This document shows, piece by piece, positions 46,321-56,589 of a DNA stretch of 64,000 bases. Every line of letters begins with the position of its first letter. The stretch's first letter is position 1. The translations under genes and the position numbers were made by a program. A model generated the notes under the pieces. It saw nothing but the letters and a program-made list of their open reading frames with translations. It was not told where the DNA came from and did not search any database. The stretch is from Lolium rigidum (taxonomy: Eukaryota > Streptophyta > Magnoliopsida > Poales > Poaceae): contig NC_061512.1 in NCBI RefSeq assembly GCF_022539505.1, forward strand, positions 250,682,510 to 250,746,509, written 5' to 3'.

Positions 46321-47746
46321 TCCGACGTAAATCAATGCTGCGTAAATATTCTCGATATCTAAATCACGAATTCCCATCCCTTAAACGGCCCAATTAAGCG
46401 AAATCACATATGTGCCGGCCCGCAAAATCCTAAAGCGCATATTATGCCAGCATATAAACAAGCAACTAAACGGGCCGGCCCACTTACTTCTTGGGCCAGC
46501 CCATTTGATTTACTGTGGACCCCACACACTAATTGGGCCGGCCCACTTGCTTTAAGGTGGACCCCACCCACTACCGGGCCGGCCCACTAACTAGTTGGGC
46601 CAGCCCATTTGCTTTTGTGGTGGACCCCACATAATAAATGGGCCGGCCCTTTAAGACGAAAGTGGGACCCACCTGTGTTTTTGGCCCGGCCCACTATCGT
46701 GTTGGGCCGGCCCACTTGCTATATGGTGGACCCCACATACTAAATGGGCCGGCCCTTTAACAGGAAAGTGGGACCCACTAGTGTTTTGGCCCGGCCCACT
46801 ATCTTGTTGGGCCGGCCCACTTGCTATATGGTGGACCCCACATACTAAATGGGCCGGCCCTTTAACTGGAAAGTGGGACCCACCTGTGTTTTGGCCCGGC
46901 CCACTATCTTGTTGGGCCGGCCCACTTGCTATATGGTGGGCCCCACATACTAAATGGGCCGGCCCTTTAACAGGAAAGTGGGACCCACCTGTGTTTTTGG
47001 CCCGGCCCACTATTTTGTTGGGCCGGCCCACTTGCTATATGGTGGACCCCACATACTAAATGGGCCGACCCTTTAACAGGAAAGTGGGACCCACCTGTGT
47101 TTTGGCCCGGCCCACTAGCTTGTTGGGCCGGCCCACTTGCTATACTGTGGACCCCACACACTAAATGGGCCGGCCTTTTAACAGGAAAGTGGGACCCACC
47201 CGTGTCTTTTGGCCCGGCCCACTTGCTTCTTGGGCCGGCCTGCAAGCTTGACGCTGTAATGGTCGGACTCGGCCCACATGCTTAAATGGGCCGGCCCATT
47301 TAAGTTTTGACCGACCAACCTTAGAGGTTAGGCCCGGCCCACGTAACTAATGGACCAGCCCAGCTATATAGTTGACCGGTCAAACTATGTCATGGCCGGC
47401 CCGACTATGGGCCGCGCTTAAGACGTGGCGAGCCTCGTGTGGGCCTACCATCTACCACGGGGTTTCAGCCGGTTAACGCCGTTAACCGGCGATTAACGGC
47501 GTCCGCCACGTGTCGGCTTGCATGACGTCAGCAGTCAACGGGCTCCCGAAAACACTTGCGCAACGGTCCGATTTTCCGTGGCGGAAGGGCGCCCAAGCGC
47601 GACGGACCGAAAAAATCGTCGTTGGACTTTGCCTGACGCAGTTTCCACAACGGAACCCATATCGTCGGGTTAGGCCCATAGGCGACGAAAAATACCCCTT
47701 AGCGGACGATTTTGGGACGTTGTCTATCAGAACTTTTCTTGTAGTG
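46321..47746 (-). mobile_element. CACTA transposon end
   Basis: The right edge, read on the minus strand, is CACTACAAGAAAAGTTCTG at 47746 and below, the hallmark terminal repeat of plant CACTA elements. TAT (47747-47749) would be the 3 bp target duplication. Inside are subterminal CGACGAAAAATACCCC phrases and a 105 bp GC-rich tandem array. No transposase is seen. The opposite CACTACAAG end is absent from the window to its left, so the left boundary given here is only where CACTA-like composition fades. Confidence 0.7.
46480..47330. repeat. 105 bp tandem array with GGGCCGGCCC palindromes
   Basis: The phrase GGGCCGGCCCACTTGCTATA recurs at 46704, 46809, 46914, 47020 and 47125, a period of 105-106 bp. 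Less regular copies lie on both sides. Each unit carries three GGCCGGCC-type palindromes plus GTGGACCCCACA and GTGGGACCCAC. Frames of 60-126 codons across the array are a by-product of the period being a multiple of three. Confidence 0.9.
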
Positions 47747-48170
47747 TATATTTCCTCATCGACTCGTCGTGTTTCTGTCGACATGCCCTCAACTCTTCCA
47801 ATGACGCAGGTTTCTTGCAGGTGGATCGGAAGTTTTTCACGAAGATGTCCTCAAAGTTATCCCACCGTCGATGGAATTTGGGGAGTTTCTTTATCCAAGA
47901 TCTCGCGGCACCGCTCAAGTGAACTTGGATACTTTGCATAGCTGTTGCTCTGGTTCCTCCTACCAGCTTCACCATCTCGAGATAATCCACGAGCCAATCC
48001 TCGGGATCTTGCAGGCCGTCGATTTTTTTGAAATTCTCGGGTAACTTGAACCCTTTTGGGACTCGAGTTTTGCGAACCCTTCTCGTAAACCACGGGAGCC
48101 CACACATATCTTCGTCGGCAACTTCCGGTGAGTGCTGACGCTCCCTTCTTTCTTGTCGTGCTCTGTCCAC
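47747..48170 (-). pseudogene. Gypsy gag, interrupted by the CACTA element
   Basis: The minus-strand frame gives the core of a plant Gypsy capsid (retrotransposon gag): TRVPKGFKLPENFKKIDG, LQDPEDWLVDYLE, ATAMQSIQVHLSGAARSW and FVKNFRSTCKKPAS. Gag packages the element RNA. At 47750 the conserved frame reads ...ESMRKY and then passes into the CACTA terminus, so the remaining gag and all of pol are separated from it. The continuation is not found left of the CACTA element within the window. The N-terminal part above 48170 is frameshifted. Confidence 0.85.
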
Positions 48171-49454
48171 CCTTACTTGGGCTGCTGTGTCTGTTGCTCC
48201 GCTTGTTCTCGGTGGATCTTGAACCGCTGTGTTGGGTACGTGGACTATTTTGCTCTAGGATTTCCTTCGGGAGGTGTAGCCGCAAACGCCGGTTCCCATT
48301 ACTCCTACTCCGCCCATTGCCATATTGAACAATGGTTCCCTCAGGTCCCCAGGAGGTGGTCCGGATGCGAGGATGTAAGCTTGTGTTGCCATGTAACCTC
48401 GCTTCTGGTGTTTTTGGGATGATATTTCCTTTCATCAATCGTCATGAAGGACATGTCGAGATTTTGAATTAGATTTCCTCTCTCTTCTTCGGGTATGTTT
48501 TGCAGCCGAGATCTTGCTCTCCTTCGAGCCTCTCTATGGCTATCCGCCGAAGTTTCTGATTGTCGACTGAGCTCTGCTCGACGCCTGCCGGACGCGGAAG
48601 GCTGCCTCTTTTCTCCTATTCAAGGATGTCGTCTCGTTTTTCCAGCTCTCTACTTACTCGAGCGAGTCTATATTGATATGCTTGTAGCTCTTGCATACGC
48701 AGCGATGGTGGTCATTGGTTCTCGAACCATCCATGGCTCTTGCAGACCCTATCCCACGCCGCTTGCGGGAGTTGTACTCTTTCTCGAGGCGTGGACCCGA
48801 CGTATTTAGTACCTAGGCCTTTTCTCGCATCGAGCGGGATCGACGTATGGATTTCCCAAATTGTCGAAAGCCTCCGATGTTTTCGGTTTCCGATCGGCTC
48901 GCCTCTTCTATCGCATAAATCCGATGATATTTTGCATATTGATTTTTGTCGGATTGGTGACACCATCGTATAGAGTGGTGAAGACCTTTCCGATGGCGAC
49001 ATGACTTGTCGATGAAGTTGAGGCCGTCGACGCTCGTCGCAGTCGTCGCTTATAGAGGAGTCCAGCAGACGACTCGAAAGATGTGTTGCCGAAGATCTTG
49101 GCGAGCCTTCCGCTTGCCTTGTTGTCGACGAAGCGTGGCGACGAAAACTCCTCGTCACTCGACGAAAAGTTAGAATCGACCGCTGAAAATTCCGACGAAA
49201 TCGGAACTTCGAGACGGTAGGATCCTTCCTTGTTGACGCCAAATCGGAATTCTCCGAACGTCATGATGATGGGCTCCTCCAGATAGGCACATGCATCCAT
49301 ACGGGAGGGCGGGTGAGGAATAAAATCGACTAGATCAGTTTTTTCCTTGTTACCTCGATCCATCGCATTGCTTGCCACCGACGAAGTCGACGATCTTGAA
49401 CGTGCCATCGAGATCGGCTCCTTGCAACCTCTAATTCCCGGCGACGGCGCCAAT
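48171..49454 (-). mobile_element. 5' leader and decayed gag N-terminus of the Gypsy element
   Basis: Between the primer site and the recognisable gag core. Frames are broken, with stretches rich in R, S and E typical of Gypsy leaders. The primer site, read on the minus strand, begins TTGGCGCCGTCGCCGGG right after the LTR (49438-49454), a form common in grass Gypsy elements. Confidence 0.7.
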
Positions 49455-49841
49455 TGACAAAGGATTAACTTGTCAATGCCTACGAGTTGTAGACTAGGGT
49501 TTTGCTAGAAGTAGAGGGCAAGTAGATCTCGAAGGTTCAGGCGAAAAGTACTCGACGATTATGAAAACTAGGGTTATGTTGACAAGTAGATTCGATGATC
49601 TCTTTGTCCCTCGACTCCCCCTTTATATAGGAGGCGGAGTCGAGGGTTTCGTTTTGTACAAGTTACGTAGTTCGGGACGGTTTCTAACTCATCCCGTCAG
49701 ATTACAAATAACACTTCCTATTACAACTCTAACTTTCCTTAATATATCTTGGGCTCCCGAATCTTCTTATTCTTCGGGTAGTGGGCCTTCAGTAAACCCC
49801 GGGTACTATCTTCGGCAGGCCCATTTGGGATGCCTATGTCA
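49455..49841 (-). mobile_element. 5' LTR of the Gypsy element (387 bp), inserted in a LINE
   Basis: On the minus strand it runs from TGACATAGGCATCCC (49841) to CCTTTGTCA (49455), with TGACA/TGTCA ends. It interrupts the LINE ORF2 at a codon where the reverse transcriptase should start; the adjoining host bases CCTGG (49842-49846) would be the target duplication. The other LTR is not found in the window. Confidence 0.8.
49621..49629 (-). promoter_or_regulatory. TATA box of the Gypsy LTR
   Basis: TATATAAAG on the minus strand, followed by a G-rich GGGGGAGTCGAGGG start region, in the middle of the LTR. This is the expected place for the U3 promoter. Confidence 0.7.
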
Positions 49842-51220
49842 CCTGGTGCTTTGTCACTAGGCATACTCTTGATAACTGCATCAATTTCTTGAGTAGTAAA
49901 AGGCACAGATAATTCTTCCAGGCCAGCAGTAGGCTGCATTAATGATGCTAACTCAAACAGCATAGGAGGGTTGGTGGAAGTGCCCAACCTATTTTTATAA
50001 GTTTGGAACAGAATATTCTCTTTATCTTCATGCTCAGTAACAACTACACCATTATCTGTTGTAATAGATGCAATATTATTTCTTCTATGCCTTTCCGTTG
50101 CCATATTATGAAAGAACTTGGAATTCTCATCTCCAAATTTTGTCCATCTAATAGTGCACCTTTTCTTCCAGTACTGTTGCTGATAATTGAGTAGTCTAAT
50201 CAAATGTTTTTTGAGGATAATTCTGAAATTTGCCTCTGGAATAGTTAAACCCCTAGCATCTTCAATGGCATCTATATGAGAGATAGCACTATTTGTATTT
50301 TCAATGCAAATCTTTAATTTGGATATTGATTTGCTCCAAAATTTGAGATCATATCTCAACCTCTTGAATTTAGCATTAAGATTAGCAGCAGAATTTGCTT
50401 TGTGAGTTTGTCTGTTCCAACTATCAGCAACTGTCTGCATAAATCCAGGATGTGCAACCCAGTAATTCTCAAATCTGAATACCTTAGTACTGGGAATACT
50501 TGTCTGTATGGATACAACACATGGAATGTGATCAGATGTAGGTTTTCCTTTTGGGAGCACTTCAGTTGCTGGATAAACAGAGGTCCAATGAAGGGAGGTG
50601 AAGAACCAATCCAATTGCTCTAAAAGAGGATTATCTTGCATATTACTCCAGGTAAATTTTCTCCCTTTGAGTGGAAGTTCAGTCAAGTTCTGTTCTCTAA
50701 TAAAATCATTGAATATTATCATATCTTCTATACACCCCCCAGGTTTGTTTCTGTTAGCAGCTGATCTGATAAAATTAAAGTCTCCCATTATTAACCAATC
50801 CTCATCAGAGGGAATATTCAGGTCAAACAACCATTTAAGAAAATCATTTCTCAATTCACCAGTGCAAGGCCCATATATATTAATGAGAGTCCATGTCTGT
50901 GCTGATGTAGTGGAGGTGAAATGAGCAGACATAGCAAAAGGTTCACAGTGCATAATCATGCCAGAAAAAACAGAGCTTTTCCAAATAACAATAATCCCCC
51001 TAGATGCCCCATTTGAAGGAATGTACAGAAAATCATCAAAGCATGGTGGACTACATGATTTAATAGAAGCCATATCAAAGGATTCTTTCTTGGTCTCTTG
51101 CAGACATATTACATCACAGCCACATTCATCAATCACGTTTCTTAAAGCAAGTTGCTTAGTCTTGGAATTTAAACCACGAATATTCCAGCATAATACAAAC
51201 CACTTCTTGAAAATACTCAT
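49842..51220 (-). pseudogene. LINE ORF2, endonuclease domain, cut off before reverse transcriptase
   Basis: This minus-strand frame is the N-terminal half of an L1-type LINE ORF2. The apurinic-like endonuclease that nicks target DNA is intact: WNIRGLN (residues 12-18), QETK (41-44), GDFN (146-149) and SDH (229-231). The frame continues through the linker to IKSMPSDKAPG, the conserved lead-in to the reverse transcriptase, and is then replaced by the Gypsy LTR at 49841. The polymerase half is absent from the window. ORF1 ends 33 bases upstream. Confidence 0.9.
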
Positions 51221-51253
51221 AGATAAACAGATAAGACAGAGATATTAAAAGAA

Positions 51254-52790
51254 TTAATCTTCAGTCTTGTCCTTGGAAGTGGCCAACAACTTCTCAGGTG
51301 ACAGTTCTTCAGGGGGGACTCCACAGAGATTGATACCAATGGATTGGATTACTGGTACAGGTGTAGCTGGAATGTCCATCATATCACTTGCAGTAGAGCT
51401 AGAATCACCAGTCTGATTGTTAACTTCCCTCATTGTTGGTGTTTTCCTGGGCTTGACCTTTGATATAACAGGTTTTGCTTCAGAGAGGTTCTTTGATTTA
51501 AAACCCTGGAATCTATTGCTCCTTGTGCTTCTTCTCACCATAGTAGTGCAGATTGGGGTAGCAGATGTAGAGGCTTCAGTAGATATACCCTTCCTTTTCT
51601 CGCCTAACTTCGTGGAGAGCGGCCGCATATTCATGAAACTGTCAGGAGCATGTGGAGATATTTCTTGGACAGTAGAGGGACTGTCTTGATCAGAAACTCT
51701 TCTAGAGACTCTTCTTCCTTGATGGAGGGAAAAGAATTCTCCAACCATCTCATGGAGCATGGAGGCAGACATCTGTATATTAAAAGAAAGGAACCTGCAA
51801 TTATCCATGAGTGCATCAGGTGCAGAAGTTGTGTTCATAACAGCTCTAGCCATAGTAATTCTTGCCCATAATTCAGCATGCAAATTCTCAAAGGTTCCCT
51901 CACCAAGAATCACAGTATTAACCTGCAGGACATTCTGTTCATCAATCAGCATATTATCAGCTGCAGATGAGGAACCTGAAGAGCTAGATGCAGAAATACT
52001 ATCATGCCATGCTTGCATAGGACTGTCAGCAATATTTGTGGCAGGTGGGGGTAGTCCATCAGTATAGTGAGCACCCTGTTCAGCAAGCATAGTCTGAAAA
52101 TTAAACAGAGGTGGTTGCTGCTCTTGCACATCTGGTACAGGGTTAGCTTGGTCAGGAAAAAATTGTTGCAAAGGTTGCACTTGAAAATGTTGCACATGCT
52201 GATGGCCATGTTGCTGATGTCCTCCTAGAGCAAAATTCTGATTCTGTTGCCACCACAGTGCTAGTTGTTGTTGGTATATCTGTTCTGCAGTTACATCAGG
52301 GCCATACAGAGGGTGAGGATCTCCATTGCCTAGTTCAGGTTCTGCTGGTGGTGGTGGAACATAAGCCTCATGGGCATTCCAGTTAGAATGCCTCAACATA
52401 ATGACTGGCACTGTCCAGCAACGCCTGGCCCCTCCCAACTGATGCATTACTAGACTTTTTGGTACAAACTTTGGATCCACAATCCAAGCCTTGACAAGCA
52501 CAATTTTTGTGTTACCCCTGGGATTATCCCAAATGGACAGCAGCCCAAAGTCTTCAACAGCACTATGAATATATTGTGTGGTCTGATAGTCTAGAGGAAA
52601 GCCTAAATACAGAAGCCATGTCTCTCTGCCAAAGGTTGTCAGCCTTATATTCTTTGCTTCATTATGCTTAACAAAATTTATAGTAGTAACTTCATCTAGC
52701 TCATATGTTAACCCAGCCACAACATCTGCAGTAATAGTATATGGGAAAGTGTAGACTCCTAAGCCAAAGGGATGATCATCAAAATATTGA
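51254..52790 (-). pseudogene. LINE ORF1, C-terminal half, frameshifted from the N-terminal half
   Basis: About 500 codons. The first part (GLTYELDEVTTINFVKHN) has the fold-like features of plant LINE ORF1 proteins. It is followed by a long glutamine-rich stretch (QQQLALWWQQNQN, HQQHGHQHVQHF) and a basic, serine-rich tail ending at 51254. The frame can be extended upstream as QYFDDHPFGLGVYTFPYTI to about 52790, which shows it is the same protein as the N-terminal half, separated by a one-base shift near 52785-52800. Confidence 0.8.
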
Positions 52791-54252
52791 CAATGTGCCC
52801 ATCTTCTACTAGTAAATCTCTTAGATCCTCCCTCATCTGATCTCTATGTTGGATAGGAATGAATCTATTTGTTTCCGCTATCATCACTCTATCATTGTGA
52901 AGAGGGGCTACTGCAGGCACCACCAGATTTGTGCGTACCTTTCTGTCTGGAGGACCATGATCAACTGTCATTCCTTCTGGCAGGAACGCAAGCGGGTTGA
53001 CGGGGAAGTTCGCCATGGCGTCGTCTGCGTCAGCTACAGAGAGAACAGTAGAGGAGGAAGGAGTAACGACAGTGCTTGGAGCAGGGGCAGGTGCAGAGTG
53101 TTGTTGCATGGAAGGGGTAAGATCCTTTTTTCCCTTAACAACCCATATTTTGTTACCCAATAAATCGGTCCGGCCTCGAGAAACAGAATGTGTTTTAATT
53201 CTCCAAATCTGTTTCCTTTTCCCTGTACAGGATTTTGCAAAATGCCCTGACTGGCCACAGCTGAAACAGATCCTTGCCTTGGCGGTAGAACTTCCACTCT
53301 TGGGCTGGACTTCCTTGGGCTGGGCCTTAAGCACACAACCCTCGCATTTACGACTTATATGCTGACAATTCACACAGACACCTGGACAACTGGGCCGCAA
53401 ATGATCAGTCAACCCACATTTGTAGCAACAACCAATAAACTGAAAGACCAAATCTTTAGGCGGGATCAAGGGGATATTTAACATTTCCATGATTTCTGTC
53501 TCCGAATATTTTGCTTGCCTAAGATCTTCCAGATGTTTCAAAATTTGAACTGGTAACCTCTGACATAACATCTTGGCACATTCAGATCCGACAAACAAGG
53601 ACTGACGAGTAATCTCCTCATCTGTTGGGATTGAAACTTTGAACTGGCCAAAACACATCATCGATGGTGATCGTCGGGAGGAGGAATCATCCAGGCATGC
53701 AGATACATTTGCTTTCCCCATAGGGGCAAAGCCAAATTTGGCCAACTCAGAGGTAGAAGAAAAAGGATCCTGACGTGCACTTTCAGCAAGAACTTCCAAG
53801 TTTGTAGAATATAGGGTAGGGCTTCGTTGTGCAATATCCACCAAGTGATCAGAAGAAAACCATGCATCTTTGTTCTCAGGAACACAGAGTGAAATATCAC
53901 CACGATACAAAGAAAAGTGACATATGAAATCTGGCCAAATTCTATCCTTTAGACCATAAATGAAGTGCCCAACTTTGTTGGATGAAACAGAAAATCTGAA
54001 TCTTCGATCACTTAAGTGAAAGACATTTAGACAAAGTGCCGATCCTCTAATACAACTTTGTAGAGCCAAACCCACAGATTCTTCCGTTAACACAAAAGAG
54101 GCCGAAGAGAAGGAAACCACCAGAAAGAAAGCCTTGGATCCAGAAGAGGGAGATGGATGTACCGAGGAACCAAAACGGCGACGAACCTGAGCGGCCACTG
54201 CAAGACCAGGGGAGAAGTCCCAATGCAGGAGAGCGTCCATGCTGAATTCCAC
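52762..54252 (-). pseudogene. LINE ORF1, N-terminal half with zinc knuckles
   Basis: The frame starts MEFSMDALLHWDF at 54252. The N-terminal part is the DUF4283-like region of plant LINE ORF1. Two CCHC zinc knuckles follow: C276, C279, H284, C289 and C329, C332, H337, C342, which bind the element's RNA. It ends after GHIVNILMIIPLA, where a one-base shift diverts the protein from its continuation in the next frame. With the C-terminal half, ORF1 would be near 985 residues. Confidence 0.85.
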
Positions 54253-54345
54253 CGGCCAGAAATCGCCACCGCCTAGAGATCTCCATTGCTAGGGTTGGAG
54301 GAGGTGGGAGGGGTGGGAGAGGAGAGCGCCATAGTTTTTCTTGGG
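54253..54345 (-). mobile_element. 5' leader of the LINE and junction with an older LINE
   Basis: G/A-rich leader on the minus strand (several GGTGGGAGG-type phrases on plus) upstream of the ORF1 start. At about 54345 it abuts endonuclease-coding sequence of another LINE, so this is the 5' end of the inserted LINE. The exact base is uncertain. Confidence 0.55.
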
Positions 54346-54640
54346 ACGTATCAATCGCCCGCAACTATTTTCTGCTCTTCAAGAGTATCCGCATTTGTAC
54401 TTACTAAAATACCTCCTAATCTCCCTATTGGAGGGATACAGTACCACTGGAAATCCAAACCTCCAGATATATGTTTCAAAAAAGGAGCGGAGAAGCTATC
54501 CCTCCCAGATTCTAGAATCACAAAGAAGTCTAATTTTAGTTCTCTAATGGTTTCATTCACAAAATTATGTTTAGCCGTGTCCCTAAATCCCCCCAAAAAC
54601 TTCCTTTCATCGGAAAACAATTATTTTTTACTGCTCAGCC
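54346..54640 (-). pseudogene. Endonuclease fragment of a second LINE ORF2
   Basis: The minus-strand frame contains FRDTAKHNFVNETIRELKLD, FFVILESGRD and WYCIPPIGRLGGILVSTNAD, which aligns with the first 80 residues of LINE endonucleases. The catalytic QET motif is eroded to LES. It stops where the other LINE begins, so that element inserted here. Confidence 0.7.
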
Positions 54641-56160
54641 GAACACTTCTGCGAACCACTTTTGGTTGCACCTTTGGTCTTCTTTTATAGACCCTAGTAA
54701 TTTTTGTTTCCCGTAAAGAAGGCTCAGTTGCCTCCTCAGTTTTGTTATCCTCTTCATTCATTAAATTAGGGATAGATCAAAAGCTTGATCAAAAGTTGAA
54801 GTATGTTTGGACACCTGATCCTTGTTTTTATCTTCTAAATTCTTGGATAGCATAATGATTGTTCTGGTATTGTCATTGTCCTTAATATTTTTTATAACCT
54901 TCGAAACCGAACTAGGTGTAGCCCCAAGTGAAACTCCTAATTTTTGTGCACGTGATACTATTACATCATCATATAAAGATGCAATTGAAAACTTAGATGT
55001 TTCAAAATTACCTGAACAAGAACCTTTGTTCTTGGTCATATCAGGCTCGTTTGGTTTGGGATCGAATTCTTCGTGTTAATCTTGGCTTTAGATGCACCAG
55101 ATGGAGAAATAATATCCCTGAAGTTTGCCAATCTTTGCGCTCGGTCCAACTGAGTGTCACCGGCATTAGGTTGAGAACGTATACGCGCACTTGAGCGCCC
55201 CCCCCCCCCTCTATAGGAGGAGAGATACCACCAAAAGCAACAACATCATCTGTTGATAATCGTTCACCAAGATAAATCCATGTACCCATCCGTTTCTCGG
55301 TACCTTGTACTGGACATGAAGGATAAGATAAATTATTGATATTTGAAAGCAAAGTATGAGGTTGCTGTGATTTATACCTTGCCAGGAAGGAGCATTAGTA
55401 TGATTCATAACAGTATTGCAACCATCCAGACCCAGTTCTATGGATAAACCTCTTGATGCATCTGAAAAAGGGCCACATTTGGCACTTGCAAGTTCAGTCA
55501 AATCAACTCCATGAGTATCCCGATCTGAAGTAGAGGATATATGGGTTAACAAACGTAAGTCATTAAAAGGAGTCTCTTGCTCCTCACCGTTAACATGTAT
55601 AACATCCTCAGTTAATTCTTTAGTAACAAAAGAACTGTTTGTAAATGTAAATGCGGAATCTAAAAGAACGAATTGAAGAACAAAATGAACCTTTTGACAG
55701 AGAACTTTTGTTCAGAATATTGGGAGCAATAGGTGTGGCCAGAGACTCTTGCTCCACCTCCTTATCCTCCAGACCATTTTGCACTACCCGATCGTCGGAT
55801 ATATGAGCAGAAGGGCTAATTTCCCCAACTTTTCCCCCGGCATATGTCACAACAGATTTGTTAGAAGATACAAATTCAGACATTGCAGACCGTTCTTGTG
55901 CTACAGTAGTAGTAACAACGGTCATGGACTTGACATTTATCAGGCTTGTGGCCACTTCACCCTGGCCCAACTCTACCATGTCATCGCATTCCATACTAAG
56001 AGGAGGTAAGGGTGACGGGAGATAATCCTCATCCTCATTATCACTATCACCCCATAGTCTACGAGGAGCAATATTTGTTATTCGACTTTCAAACTTAGAA
56101 AAATAATTATACCGAGGAGGATATAGGCAATCAACACGCCCAACTCTCAGAGCGGGCAGA
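54641..56160 (-). mobile_element. Decayed ORF1 region of the second LINE
   Basis: Frames are fragmentary, but the pieces fit a LINE ORF1 C-terminal region: LGVSLGATPSSVSKVIKNIK followed by IIMLSKNLEDKNK (54761-55039), and SMTVVTTTVAQERSAMSEFV (55620-55994). A run of 13 C's at about 55198-55210 interrupts it. The 5' limit near 56160 is approximate. Many stops mark this as older than the LINE inserted in it. Confidence 0.6.
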
Positions 56161-56589
56161 GAACAGATAGTTTGTTTGGGGTGGGATGCGGGCAGAAAAT
56201 TATGATATTACTCAATAATAGCACCCACTATAGAAATAATATCATAGATAAGTATCATATGCATGATACTATTATGATACTACTATATGATACTATCCAT
56301 TATGACCATCCTGATAGGACTTTTATTACTCCTTTGTGAAGAAATGTGCACAAATTTGTGCTGGTATAAATTAGCGAGGCATATTTGTGCTCTAATATTT
56401 GCTTTGGACTAAAAGTACTCCGAAGCGAAAATGTCCCCAAGGGGAAAGAAATTTGCACCTAGACTAGACTAGACGATTCGTGCCGTGTCGTGTACCACCT
56501 GTCCTCACCTCCCAGGCTCTCTTCCCCCCTCCAGATCTCTTTCGCCCGCCCCGGACGTCCCCCCGCCGCGGAATCGGAGCAGCGCGACC
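56161..56589 (+). promoter_or_regulatory. Promoter and 5' leader region of the GET3 gene
   Basis: The distal part (56205-56290) is AT rich with repeated ATGATACT/TATCAT phrases, possibly a decayed MITE. The proximal part after 56480 is C+T rich, as grass 5' leaders often are. No TATA box can be fixed with confidence. Confidence 0.4.

Noticed and set aside
46651..47285. Repetitive proteins of 92-126 residues in the GGGCCGGCCC array
   Set aside because: They are products of a 105 bp period divisible by three; both strands give similar frames and no start or promoter fits.
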